A stretch of DNA of 6,067 nucleotides from Anaerolineales bacterium UBA6128 (GTDB taxonomy: Bacteria; Chloroflexota; Anaerolineae; UBA1429): NCBI GenBank assembly GCA_002423325.1, contig DIVQ01000001.1:1-6067 (forward strand), given 5' to 3'. Below are positions 1-5,385 of the stretch, in pieces. Numbering within the stretch: position 1 is the stretch's first letter; each line of letters opens with the position of its first letter. A program made the translations under genes and the position numbers. Below the pieces are notes generated by a model, which was not told the origin of the DNA, did no database searches, and saw only the letters and a program-made list of their open reading frames with translations.

Positions 1-1
1 G

Positions 2-664
2 TTCATCGACAACATCTACCGCTACGTGCTCGCCGGTATGGAGGTGTCGGCGCTGCTGGGGCGCGTGCCCTCCGCGGTCGGCTATCAGCCCACCCTCGCG
101 GCCGAGGTTGGCGCGCTCGAGGAGCGTATCACCTCCACGGCCACCGGGTCGATCACGTCGGTGCAGGCGGTGTATGTGCCCGCAGACGACTATTCCGACC
201 CCGGACCGGCCACGGTTTTCGCGCACCTGGATGCTACGGTGGCGTTGGACCGCAGCGTGGCCGACAAGGGCATCTACCCGGCGATCGATCCGCTGTCGTC
301 CGCATCGCGCATCTTGGAGCCTGCGGTGGTGGGCGAGGAGCACTATCGCACCGCGCGCGACGTGCAGGCGGCGCTACAACGGTACCGTGATCTGCAGGAC
401 ATCATCGCCATCCTCGGGCTGGAGGAACTGTCGGCCGAGGACCGGCTGGTGGTGTCGCGGGCACGCAAGATCCAGCGCTTTTTGTCGCAGCCAATGTTTG
501 TTGCTGCGCAGTTCACCAACCGCGAGGGGCGCTATGTGCACATCGCCGAGACCGTACGCGGCTTTCGCGCCATCCTCGACGGCCAGGTGGATCACTTCCC
601 CGAGCAGGCCTTTTACATGCAGGGCACCATCGACGACGTGATTCAGGCAGCCCGCAAGCTCTAG
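2..664 (+). CDS. atpD: F1F0 ATP synthase beta subunit, C-terminal 220 residues (5' truncated by window edge)
   Basis: This is the catalytic beta subunit of the F1 head, which binds ADP and phosphate and makes ATP at the cytoplasmic face of the membrane. The frame is open from base 2 and ends in TAG, giving 220 residues, roughly the last half of a usual 460-480 residue protein; the Walker A region lies outside the window. Visible family signatures are FIDNIYRY at the start (the Walker B aspartate), EVSALLGRVPSAVGYQPTL, ERITSTATGSITSVQAVYVPADD, FAHLDATV and GIYPAIDPL, whose Tyr belongs to the adenine pocket. RARKIQRFLSQP and the closing PEQAFYM segment follow. The DELSEED loop that contacts gamma reads EELSAED here (visible residues 141-147, bases 422-442). 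The epsilon gene follows after 25 nt, as in a standard atp operon. Identification is secure. Confidence 0.98.
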   Translation, partial: FIDNIYRYVLAGMEVSALLGRVPSAVGYQPTLAAEVGALEERITSTATGSITSVQAVYVPADDYSDPGPATVFAHLDATVALDRSVADKGIYPAIDPLSSASRILEPAVVGEEHYRTARDVQAALQRYRDLQDIIAILGLEELSAEDRLVVSRARKIQRFLSQPMFVAAQFTNREGRYVHIAETVRGFRAILDGQVDHFPEQAFYMQGTIDDVIQAARKL

Positions 665-689
665 TGCCCCGGCTGCAAGCGAGCAGGCC

Positions 690-1154
690 ATGACGACGCA
701 TCCCGAGGAGACAACCGAGGCGCACGAGCCGTTGCTGCGACCGCAGTTGCAGGTGACGGTTGTCACCGGAGATCGAACCGCGTATGCGGGTGCCGCAGAC
801 TTGGTGCTGGCTCCGGGGACGAGAGGCCAGATCGGCATTCGCGCACTGCACGCACCCTTGCTGGCAGCGCTGGAGGCGGGTGAGCTGCTCGTCCGACTGG
901 GGGGCGACGAGCAGGTGTTCGCGCTGGGGGGCGGGTTCCTGGAGGTGCGCGACGACCAGGTGATTGTGCTGGCCGATTCGGTGGAGCGCCCCGAAGAGAT
1001 TGACGTGGCGCGCGCTGAGGCCGCTCGCCGCCGGGCGCGCAGTCTGGTGGAGCGCAACCGGGATCGCCCGGAAGCCATCGCCGCTCGCCAGGCGCTGGAT
1101 CGCTCGCGCGCACGCCTCAAGGTGGCGCAGCGGGCAAGGCGCCAGGCGCGCTGA
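690..1154 (+). CDS. atpC: F1F0 ATP synthase epsilon subunit
   Basis: This is the epsilon subunit of the central stalk, which binds gamma and the c-ring and can inhibit ATP hydrolysis through its C-terminal helices. It has 154 residues, somewhat longer than the usual 130-140. Residues 19-103 form the beta-sandwich, with LQVTVVTGDRTAYAGAADLV, the GQIGIRALHAPLLAAL segment (usually GELGILPGHAPLL) and the FALGGGFLEVRDDQVIVLAD segment. Residues 104-154 are Ala/Arg/Glu-rich and match the two-helix C-terminal domain. The extra length is an acidic N-terminal tail of about 18 residues (TTHPEETTEAHEP) and a very basic C-terminus (QRARRQAR). The ATG start has only a weak purine-rich upstream site (GAGCAGG), which suggests coupling to atpD translation 25 nt upstream. 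No nearer ATG to the domain was found. Confidence 0.95.
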   Translation: MTTHPEETTEAHEPLLRPQLQVTVVTGDRTAYAGAADLVLAPGTRGQIGIRALHAPLLAALEAGELLVRLGGDEQVFALGGGFLEVRDDQVIVLADSVERPEEIDVARAEAARRRARSLVERNRDRPEAIAARQALDRSRARLKVAQRARRQAR

Positions 1155-1170
1155 ACCGTGTGATGCTCGA

Positions 1171-1203
1171 CTGCGGGCGCCGATGCCCGTGGGCGCCCGA
1201 CAG
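1171..1203 (+). terminator. GC-rich hairpin between atpC and murA, possible end of the atp operon or attenuator
   Basis: An 8-bp perfect stem CGGGCGCC (1174-1181) pairs with GGCGCCCG (1192-1199) around a 10-nt loop. CTG (1171-1173) and CAG (1201-1203) can extend it across a one-base bulge. It begins 16 nt after the atpC stop and ends 31 nt before the murA start. No run of T follows, so it is not a textbook intrinsic terminator. It could instead be a transcript-end or processing hairpin, a partial terminator, or only a by-product of high GC. I saw no convincing promoter between it and murA, which argues for at least some read-through from the atp operon. Confidence 0.35.
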
Positions 1204-1220
1204 CGTTGTCAGAGGAAGCC

Positions 1221-1227
1221 GAGAGGA
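1221..1227 (+). promoter_or_regulatory. Ribosome binding site fixing the murA start
   Basis: GAGAGGA lies 7 nt before the ATG at 1235. The frame is open further upstream to an ATG at 1160, but the 25 extra residues do not resemble MurA and the earlier start has no comparable site. Confidence 0.75.
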
Positions 1228-1234
1228 CGATATC

Positions 1235-2560
1235 ATGCCACTACTGATACAGGGCCAAAAACCACTGGTCGGCGAAGCGGGCATCCTGGGCGCCAAAAAT
1301 GCGGCGCTGCCGATCATCGCGGCGACGCTGCTGACCTCCGACGAGTGTCTGCTGGAGAATGTCCCCTACATTGAAGATACGCGCAACCTCGTGGCGGTGC
1401 TGCGCGAGATGGGCGTGGCTGCACGCTTTGAGGGCCCCAACACGCTGCGCGTCAAGGCGACGCGCATCTCCAAGGCCTACCTGTCCAAGGAGATGGCACA
1501 AAAGATGCGCGCCAGTTTCCTGGTGGTGGGCCCGCTGTTGGCGCGCTTTGGCCAGGCCGAAGCGCCCCATCCCGGCGGCTGCGCCATCGGCACCCGACCG
1601 GTGAGCGTGGACCTGAAGGGCTTTCAGACCATGGGCTGCGAGCTGACCACCGCCGCGGAGAACTATGTGTTGCGGAGTCCGCGCTTGCGGGGCGAGCGGC
1701 TGATCCTGGACTATCCGAGCCATACGGGCACCGAGAACCTGTTGATGGCCGCGACGCTGGCCGAAGGCGTCACCACCATCGAGAACGCCTCGATCGAGCC
1801 CGAGGTGGTGGATTTGGCGAACTTTCTCAGCGCGATGGGCGCGCGGGTGCGCGGCGCCGGCACCAGCACCATCACGGTAGAGGGCACGCCGCGGCTGCAC
1901 GGTGCGGCCTTCCGCATCATGCCCGACCGCATGGAAGCCGGCACGCTGGCGTTGGCGGCGCTGATCACCGGGGGCAGCGTGCGGATGATGGGGCCTGTGG
2001 CGCAGTATCTGAGAGCGCTCACCGTCAAGATGCAGCAGGCGGGCGCCCAAGTCACGGTCTCGCCCGAGGTCTATGCAATCAGCGCCCCTGCGGTGCTCAA
2101 AGCCACCGATATCCAGACCTACCCCTACCCGGGCTTTCCCACTGACCTGCAGGCGCCCTTTACCACCGTGATGACGCAGGCCGAAGGCAATTCGTCGGTG
2201 CACGAGACGATGTATGACGGCCGCCTAAAGTACGCCGAGGAGCTGGCCCGGATGGGCGCACGCATCGACGTGTCGGGGTCGGGGCGCACAGCGATGGTGC
2301 ATGGTCCCACGCCGCTGCGAGCGGCGCGCGTGCAGGCGCTCGACATTCGATCGGGCGCGGCGCTGGTGCTCGCAGCGTTGGCGGCTGAGGGCCAGACGCA
2401 GATCGACAACGTGCTGTTCATCGACCGCGGTTACCAGGACATTGACGCCAAACTGCAGCAACTGGGCGCCGTGGTGTCTCGCGTCTCTGAGGAGGAACAC
2501 ACCTGTCCGCACGCCGAGTGTGACGAGCCGGTCGAGTGGGGACTGGCGCCTTACGCCTGA
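1235..2560 (+). CDS. murA: UDP-N-acetylglucosamine 1-carboxyvinyltransferase (MurA)
   Basis: MurA transfers enolpyruvate from PEP to UDP-GlcNAc in the cytoplasm, the first committed step of peptidoglycan synthesis. The protein has 441 residues in the inside-out alpha/beta barrel EPSP-synthase fold. Key sites are present: GAKNAALP with Lys21 and Asn22 (E. coli Lys22/Asn23), Arg92 in MRAS, catalytic loop Cys116 in PGGCAIGTRPV (E. coli Cys115; codon at 1580-1582), Asp304 in FPTDLQAPF (E. coli Asp305) and Arg398 in FIDRGYQ (E. coli Arg397). Having Cys rather than Asp at 116 predicts the fosfomycin-sensitive enzyme type; this is inference. The body matches the 419-residue E. coli enzyme, and the excess is a C-terminal tail of about 22 residues containing CPHAEC. 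It lies 80 nt after atpC and 67 nt before mreB on the same strand. Confidence 0.97.
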   Translation: MPLLIQGQKPLVGEAGILGAKNAALPIIAATLLTSDECLLENVPYIEDTRNLVAVLREMGVAARFEGPNTLRVKATRISKAYLSKEMAQKMRASFLVVGPLLARFGQAEAPHPGGCAIGTRPVSVDLKGFQTMGCELTTAAENYVLRSPRLRGERLILDYPSHTGTENLLMAATLAEGVTTIENASIEPEVVDLANFLSAMGARVRGAGTSTITVEGTPRLHGAAFRIMPDRMEAGTLALAALITGGSVRMMGPVAQYLRALTVKMQQAGAQVTVSPEVYAISAPAVLKATDIQTYPYPGFPTDLQAPFTTVMTQAEGNSSVHETMYDGRLKYAEELARMGARIDVSGSGRTAMVHGPTPLRAARVQALDIRSGAALVLAALAAEGQTQIDNVLFIDRGYQDIDAKLQQLGAVVSRVSEEEHTCPHAECDEPVEWGLAPYA

Positions 2561-2566
2561 GTCCAG

Positions 2567-2595
2567 TTGGCGGGCGTCACCGTTTATGCTATCAT
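2567..2595 (+). promoter_or_regulatory. Sigma70-type promoter for mreB
   Basis: TTGGCG (2567-2572), a 17-nt spacer and TATCAT (2590-2595) match the vegetative -35/-10 pattern with ideal spacing. The site lies wholly between the murA stop and the mreB start. Transcription would start near 2602, leaving a leader of about 26 nt that contains the AGGAGG site. It would let mreB be made independently of atp/murA read-through. The call rests on motif and position only. Confidence 0.55.
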
Positions 2596-2627
2596 CACAG
2601 CCATCCGGCGGGCCTACAGGAGGCTGA

Positions 2628-3629
2628 ATGTTCGGTAAGCAGATCGGCATTGACTTGGGGACGGTCAACGTCATTGTCTATGTACGCGGCAAAGGGATCG
2701 TCCTTAACGAGCCTTCGGTCGTTGCCATCTCGCGCACCGACAACAAGATCCTTGCCGTAGGCAACGACGCACGCGCGATGCTTGGGCGCACACCCGAGAC
2801 GATTGAAGTTTCGCGGCCCATGCGCGATGGCGTGATCGCTGACTATGTGGTCACCGAGGCGATGCTGCGCTACTTTGTCTCCAAGGTGTGCCGCCGGCTG
2901 GAGCGTCGTCCCGAGGTGATGGTGAGCGTACCCGTCGGCGTGACGACGGTCGAAAGCCGCGCGGTGCGCGATGCCGCGGTGCAGGCGGGTGCGCGCGTGG
3001 CCTACCTGATCCCCGAGCCGCTGGCCGCCGCGTTGGGCGCCGATATGCCCATCGGCACGCCCACGGGAAATATGATCGTCGACATCGGCGGAGGGGCCTG
3101 CGAGGCCGCGGTGATCTCGATGTGCGGCATCGTAGTCTCCAGCTCGGTGCGCGTTGCGGGCATCAAGCTGGACGAATCGATCGCCACCTATGTGCGCCGC
3201 AAATACAACCTGGCCATTGGCGATCAGACCGCCGAGCAGATCAAGATCGCCATCGGCAGCGCCCTGCCGATGGAGGAAGAACAGAGCATCGAGGTGCGTG
3301 GACGCGACCAGGTAGCCGGGCTGCCCCGCACGATCAAGTTGACCTCTACCGAGGTGACCGATGCGATGTCTGAGCCACTGGCCGCCATCGCCACCACCGT
3401 CAGAGCGGTGCTCGAAAAAACCCCACCCGAGCTGGCCTCCGATATCATCGATCGCGGGATGGTGATGGCGGGCGGCAGTTCGCTCTTGCGCAACATCGAT
3501 CGCTTTATCACTGAGCAGACCGGCGTGCCCGCGCATGTGGCGCAGGACCCCATCATCTGCACCGCGCTGGGGGCCGGTCGTGGACTGGAGCATCTGCCGC
3601 TGTTGCGACGCTCGCTGGAGAGCATCTAG
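2628..3629 (+). CDS. mreB: MreB/Mbl-family bacterial actin, cell-shape determinant
   Basis: This is an actin-fold ATPase that forms membrane-bound filaments and positions the elongation machinery for peptidoglycan synthesis. Its 333 residues match the family length. An AGGAGG site (2618-2623) sits 4 nt before the ATG. Phosphate-1 motif: IGIDLGTVNVIVYV with Asp9. Family signatures: GKGIVLNEPSVVAI, RPMRDGVIADYVVTEAML, the catalytic-Glu segment PEPLAAALGA (Glu130), phosphate-2 DIGGGACEAAV (Asp152), RKYNLAIGDQTAEQIKIAIGSA, GLPRTI, LEKTPPELASDIIDRG, and the adenosine motif AGGSSLLRNID (281-291). Several pocket residues depart from the usual forms: DLGTANT has become DLGTVNV, DIGGGTTE has become DIGGGACE, GGDxxD has become AGIKLD, and TGGGALL has become AGGSSLL. 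From memory, Val15 and the SSS-x-AG pattern are shared with Bacillus Mbl, and the gene sits near murA as mbl does, so an Mbl-type assignment is plausible. No mreC or mreD follows. Confidence 0.93.
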   Translation: MFGKQIGIDLGTVNVIVYVRGKGIVLNEPSVVAISRTDNKILAVGNDARAMLGRTPETIEVSRPMRDGVIADYVVTEAMLRYFVSKVCRRLERRPEVMVSVPVGVTTVESRAVRDAAVQAGARVAYLIPEPLAAALGADMPIGTPTGNMIVDIGGGACEAAVISMCGIVVSSSVRVAGIKLDESIATYVRRKYNLAIGDQTAEQIKIAIGSALPMEEEQSIEVRGRDQVAGLPRTIKLTSTEVTDAMSEPLAAIATTVRAVLEKTPPELASDIIDRGMVMAGGSSLLRNIDRFITEQTGVPAHVAQDPIICTALGAGRGLEHLPLLRRSLESI

Positions 3630-3857
3630 AGGCAAAGCCGGAGAGCCGCGTCCGTGTGATCGCACTCGTGTAGCATCGCAGCAGGAGTACTCTTCTTTGT
3701 GGTTGGTTGCCTCGGCTTTGCCTTCAGGAATCCGGCAACCAGGCGCACCTGCCAAACGAAGAGTCAGCAGCCGGATTCGCAGGCAGGCCCCTGCTGGGGC
3801 AGCGCCGCCGCCCACCCCGCCGCCCGGTCGCGGTCCGCTCGCGGAGAGAGCCGAACG
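3630..3857 (+). other. Structured intergenic region with overlapping inverted repeats upstream of the recombinase-like gene
   Basis: This 228-nt gap holds several pairings. (1) AGGCAAAGCCG (3630-3640), starting right after the mreB stop, is perfectly complementary to CGGCTTTGCCT (3713-3723), 11 bp. (2) TGGTTGCC (3704-3711) pairs with GGCAACCA (3734-3741), 8 bp. (3) GAATCCGGC (3728-3736) pairs with GCCGGATTC (3770-3778), 9 bp, enclosing a small hairpin CAGG-CGCA-CCTG (3740-3751). (4) GCCCC-TGCT-GGGGC forms a local hairpin at 3787-3800. Pairings 2 and 3 share bases 3734-3736, so they cannot both form fully, and pairing 1 competes locally with a GGC-TTT-GCC hairpin (3714-3722). No clear terminator U-tract for mreB and no convincing promoter were found. 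It may be a structured leader, an mRNA 3' structure or a small RNA. Confidence 0.4.
3843..3848 (+). promoter_or_regulatory. Ribosome binding site supporting the 3858 start of the recombinase-like gene
   Basis: GGAGAG lies 9 nt before the ATG at 3858. A competing in-frame GTG at 3699 has AGGAG (3683-3687) at a long 11-nt spacing. The 53 residues it would add are Ala/Arg/Pro/Ser-rich, look like translated noncoding DNA, and run through the inverted repeats. Confidence 0.55.
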
Positions 3858-4802
3858 ATGACCCTTCACCAACCCAGCCTGTTTCCCCTGGACGACGCGT
3901 CGCGCGAACCGCGCAAAGCGCCCCTGCTGTTGCCCACTGACTCCCTCGCCGCCGCCCTGCCGCATTTTGATGACTATATGGCGGAGCGCGAATTCGCGCT
4001 GAACACCCGCGCCTCCTTTGGGCACGACCTCAAGCTGTTCGTCGATTTCATGGGTGCGCAAACCCCGCTAATGGCCTGCACGCGCGACCGGTTGCAGGCC
4101 TTTCTGGACTGGCTGCGCACCCGTCGCGGCGCCCCCTGTTCGGACCGCTCGCTGGACCGTCGCATCACCACGCTCAAGGTCTTTTTCGGCTGGCTGGTGA
4201 GCAAAGAGGTGCTGGCGGTCGACCCGGCCGAGCCGTTGGCGCACTTGGGTACGCGCTCAGAGCCGCCCCGCGTGCTGACCGACGCGCAGGTCGAGCAGGT
4301 GCTCACGCTGACGCGGCAGATGCGCGACGCGGCCGAGGCCCCCGACGCGCGCCCGCACCTGCTGGTCCTGCTGATCCTCGATGCGGCGCTCAAAAAGACC
4401 GAGTGTATGAACCTTGCCCTTGAGCACATCGATGTCAGCGACCCGGACCATGCCAGCGTCAAGGTGGTGTATACGCGGCCCAGGCAACGCTTCAAGGCGC
4501 GCCAGGTGGCGGTCTCGCGCGAATGGGCCGAGACGCTGCCCATCTACCTCCGGCGGTACCAGCCCAGCCAAATGTTGTTCGAATGCACGGGACGCAATTT
4601 GGAGTATGTGTTGCACACCATTGCGACGGTGGCAGGGTTGTCTTTCGCGCTGACCTTTGACATGCTGCGCTGGACCAGCGCAACGCGCAGCCTGCGCGCC
4701 GGCATGGAGGCAGATCGCCTGCGCCGGCGGCTGGGCCTGTCCAAGATCGCGTGGCAGGACACGGGGCCGATGCTGAGCAAACTGGTGGAAGGGCCGCTCT
4801 GA
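3858..4802 (+). CDS. Tyrosine recombinase (XerC/D-like) homologue lacking most catalytic residues
   Basis: The 314-residue product has the two-domain layout of XerC/XerD-type recombinases. After a leader of about 28 residues, residues 30-126 form a normal-looking SAM-like core-binding domain (FDDYMAEREFALNTRASFGHDLKLFVDFM, then the LQAFLDWL and LDRRITTLKVFFGWLV helices). A catalytic-type domain follows from about 139 (VLTDAQVEQVL). Aligned by eye to XerD, Arg-I of GLRxSE is Lys179 in ALKKTECMNL, the hairpin Lys is kept as Lys213, and the His of HxLRHT is Asp268. Arg-II is kept as Arg271, the His of LGH is Leu294, and the nucleophilic Tyr is Gly303. There is no Tyr at all after residue 250. 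The reading frame is clean and ends in TGA, with no sign of frameshift. It is therefore unlikely to cut DNA, and a DNA-binding or structural role is inferred. It is not recognised as a named gene, and no att sites or other phage genes are nearby. Confidence 0.8.
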   Translation: MTLHQPSLFPLDDASREPRKAPLLLPTDSLAAALPHFDDYMAEREFALNTRASFGHDLKLFVDFMGAQTPLMACTRDRLQAFLDWLRTRRGAPCSDRSLDRRITTLKVFFGWLVSKEVLAVDPAEPLAHLGTRSEPPRVLTDAQVEQVLTLTRQMRDAAEAPDARPHLLVLLILDAALKKTECMNLALEHIDVSDPDHASVKVVYTRPRQRFKARQVAVSREWAETLPIYLRRYQPSQMLFECTGRNLEYVLHTIATVAGLSFALTFDMLRWTSATRSLRAGMEADRLRRRLGLSKIAWQDTGPMLSKLVEGPL

Positions 4803-4829
4803 GCGAGCGTGACTGTTGTGCGGGTTGAG

Positions 4830-4871
4830 TGAAAGGGGGCGCCAGCGGTTTCCCGCAGGCACCCCCTTTCA
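4830..4871. terminator. Bidirectional hairpin terminator between the convergent recombinase-like gene and acpP
   Basis: TGAAAGGGGG (4830-4839) pairs perfectly with CCCCCTTTCA (4862-4871). After a C/A mismatch, GCC (4841-4843) pairs with GGC (4858-4860). After an A/A mismatch, GCGG (4845-4848) pairs with CCGC (4853-4856) around a TTTC loop. The arms end in TTTC on either strand, so U residues lie at the base of the stem in both directions. It sits 27 nt after the plus-strand stop and 14 nt after the acpP stop, the expected place for a shared terminator. It lacks a long separate U-tract. Confidence 0.75.
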
Positions 4872-4885
4872 GTACGGACCGGATG

Positions 4886-5122
4886 CTACTTGATCATGTG
4901 GGCCGCGACATAGTCCAGGGCTTCCTGGACCGTGGTGATGTTTTGCGCGTCCTCATCCGGAATCGCGCCACTGAACCTGTCCTCGAAGGCCATGATGAGC
5001 TCGACGAGGTCCAGGGAGTCGGCTTCCAGGTCTTCGCGGAAGCGCGCCTCGGGCACGACGCGATCGGGGTCGACGCCGAGTTGCTGAACAATGATGTCTT
5101 TGAGTTGCTGGAAGGTATCCAT
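4886..5122 (-). CDS. acpP: Acyl carrier protein
   Basis: This small acidic cytoplasmic protein carries growing acyl chains on a 4'-phosphopantetheine arm for type II fatty-acid synthesis. It has 78 residues, the standard length. The phosphopantetheine attachment site is Ser36 in DLEADSLDLVELIMAFED (usual form DLGADSLDTVELVMALE), and helix III/IV features IPDEDAQNITTVQEALDYV are kept. Small departures are Glu for Gly three residues before Ser36 and AIPDE in place of EIPDE. CAGGAGA (complement of 5131-5137) lies 8 nt upstream of the ATG. No fab genes are adjacent: the gene stands alone with its own strong promoter, converges on the recombinase-like gene and diverges from ftsH. A carrier protein of another pathway is possible, but the DSL context and length fit AcpP best. 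Confidence 0.95.
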   Translation of the reverse strand: MDTFQQLKDIIVQQLGVDPDRVVPEARFREDLEADSLDLVELIMAFEDRFSGAIPDEDAQNITTVQEALDYVAAHMIK

Positions 5123-5161
5123 GCGCCTTATCTCCTGAGTGTCACTCGGTTCGGTAGAGTC

Positions 5162-5189
5162 ATTATACGCCGACAGCGTGCCGCGTCAA
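5162..5189 (-). promoter_or_regulatory. Near-consensus sigma70-type promoter for acpP
   Basis: Read on the minus strand, TTGACG (complement of 5184-5189), a 16-nt spacer and a perfect TATAAT (complement of 5162-5167) precede acpP. The transcript should start near 5155, leaving a leader of about 33 nt with the CAGGAGA site. Such strength suits a protein needed in large amounts. Confidence 0.8.
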
Positions 5190-5273
5190 TCGCAACGTAC
5201 GTGACTGACCATTTGAAACCCCAAGATGCCGTGCAGGTTACGGGGTAGCCGCACGCAGGGGAGCGGCGCCGAC

Positions 5274-5301
5274 TTGCAATCCGCGCTGTCTGTGCTAGAA
5301 T
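5274..5301 (+). promoter_or_regulatory. Extended -10 promoter for ftsH
   Basis: TTGCAA (5274-5279), a 16-nt spacer and TAGAAT (5296-5301) match the vegetative pattern. TGC directly before the -10 makes an extended -10 element. Transcription would begin near 5308, giving ftsH a leader of about 74 nt. The promoter is divergent from that of acpP, with about 85 nt between the two -35 boxes. Confidence 0.6.
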
Positions 5302-5319
5302 GCTTATGGTAAGGTGTGT

Positions 5320-5381
5320 ATGGCCGCCACGCGGAGGGTCCGGCGCCCCTGCTCGTCTCAGAACGGCTATCGGAGGATCAT

Positions 5382-5385
<4 letters not shown>
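5320..5385 (+). CDS. Possible 21-residue Arg-rich leader ORF overlapping the ftsH start
   Basis: An ATG at 5320 with AAGG (5311-5314) 5 nt upstream opens a 21-codon frame ending in TGA at 5383-5385. The frame is different from that of ftsH. Its last bases overlap the ftsH GTG start as GTGA (5382-5385), a common arrangement for translational coupling. The peptide begins MAATRRVRRPC, has six arginines in three pairs, and resembles nothing I know. It starts only about 12 nt after the predicted transcript start. A frame this short can easily be open by chance, and ftsH has its own good ribosome site, so the call is tentative. Confidence 0.3.
5372..5376 (+). promoter_or_regulatory. Ribosome binding site selecting the GTG start of ftsH
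   Basis: GGAGG lies 5 nt before the GTG at 5382. An ATG at 5380 is in another frame and is followed at once by TGA, so it cannot start ftsH. GTG is the only start that places a short basic N-terminus directly before the first membrane helix. Confidence 0.8.

Noticed and set aside
374..1120. A 248-codon minus-strand open frame over atpD/atpC
   Set aside because: Its translation is low-complexity Ser/Arg/Ala and it lies opposite two certain genes.
1160..1234. Upstream in-frame ATG for murA at 1160
   Set aside because: The added 25 residues do not match MurA, cross the hairpin, and lack a ribosome site like the one before 1235.
1241..2203. A 320-codon minus-strand open frame over murA
   Set aside because: It mirrors murA codon structure, has no recognisable domain and no ribosome site, while murA has all its catalytic residues.
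3648..3676. TAGCAT (3671-3676) as the -10 of a promoter for the recombinase-like gene
   Set aside because: No -35-like hexamer lies at suitable spacing; the bases there read GCGTCC.
3699..3857. N-terminal extension of the recombinase-like protein from a GTG at 3699
   Set aside because: The 53 extra residues look noncoding, run through the inverted repeats and precede a better-placed ribosome site and ATG at 3858. The AGGAG upstream of 3699 keeps it possible but less likely.
2595..4061. A 488-codon open frame on the minus strand over mreB and beyond
   Set aside because: It is antisense to mreB, whose protein is unmistakable. The product is rich in His, Arg and Gly without domains, as expected for antisense frames in GC-rich genes.
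3858..4802. Active integrase of a prophage or integrative element
   Set aside because: Catalytic residues are missing, no tRNA, att-like direct repeats or other phage genes are visible, and the flanking genes are housekeeping.
4829..5248. A 139-codon plus-strand open frame across the terminator and acpP
   Set aside because: It starts inside the hairpin and reads antisense to acpP, which has a promoter, ribosome site and the DSL motif.
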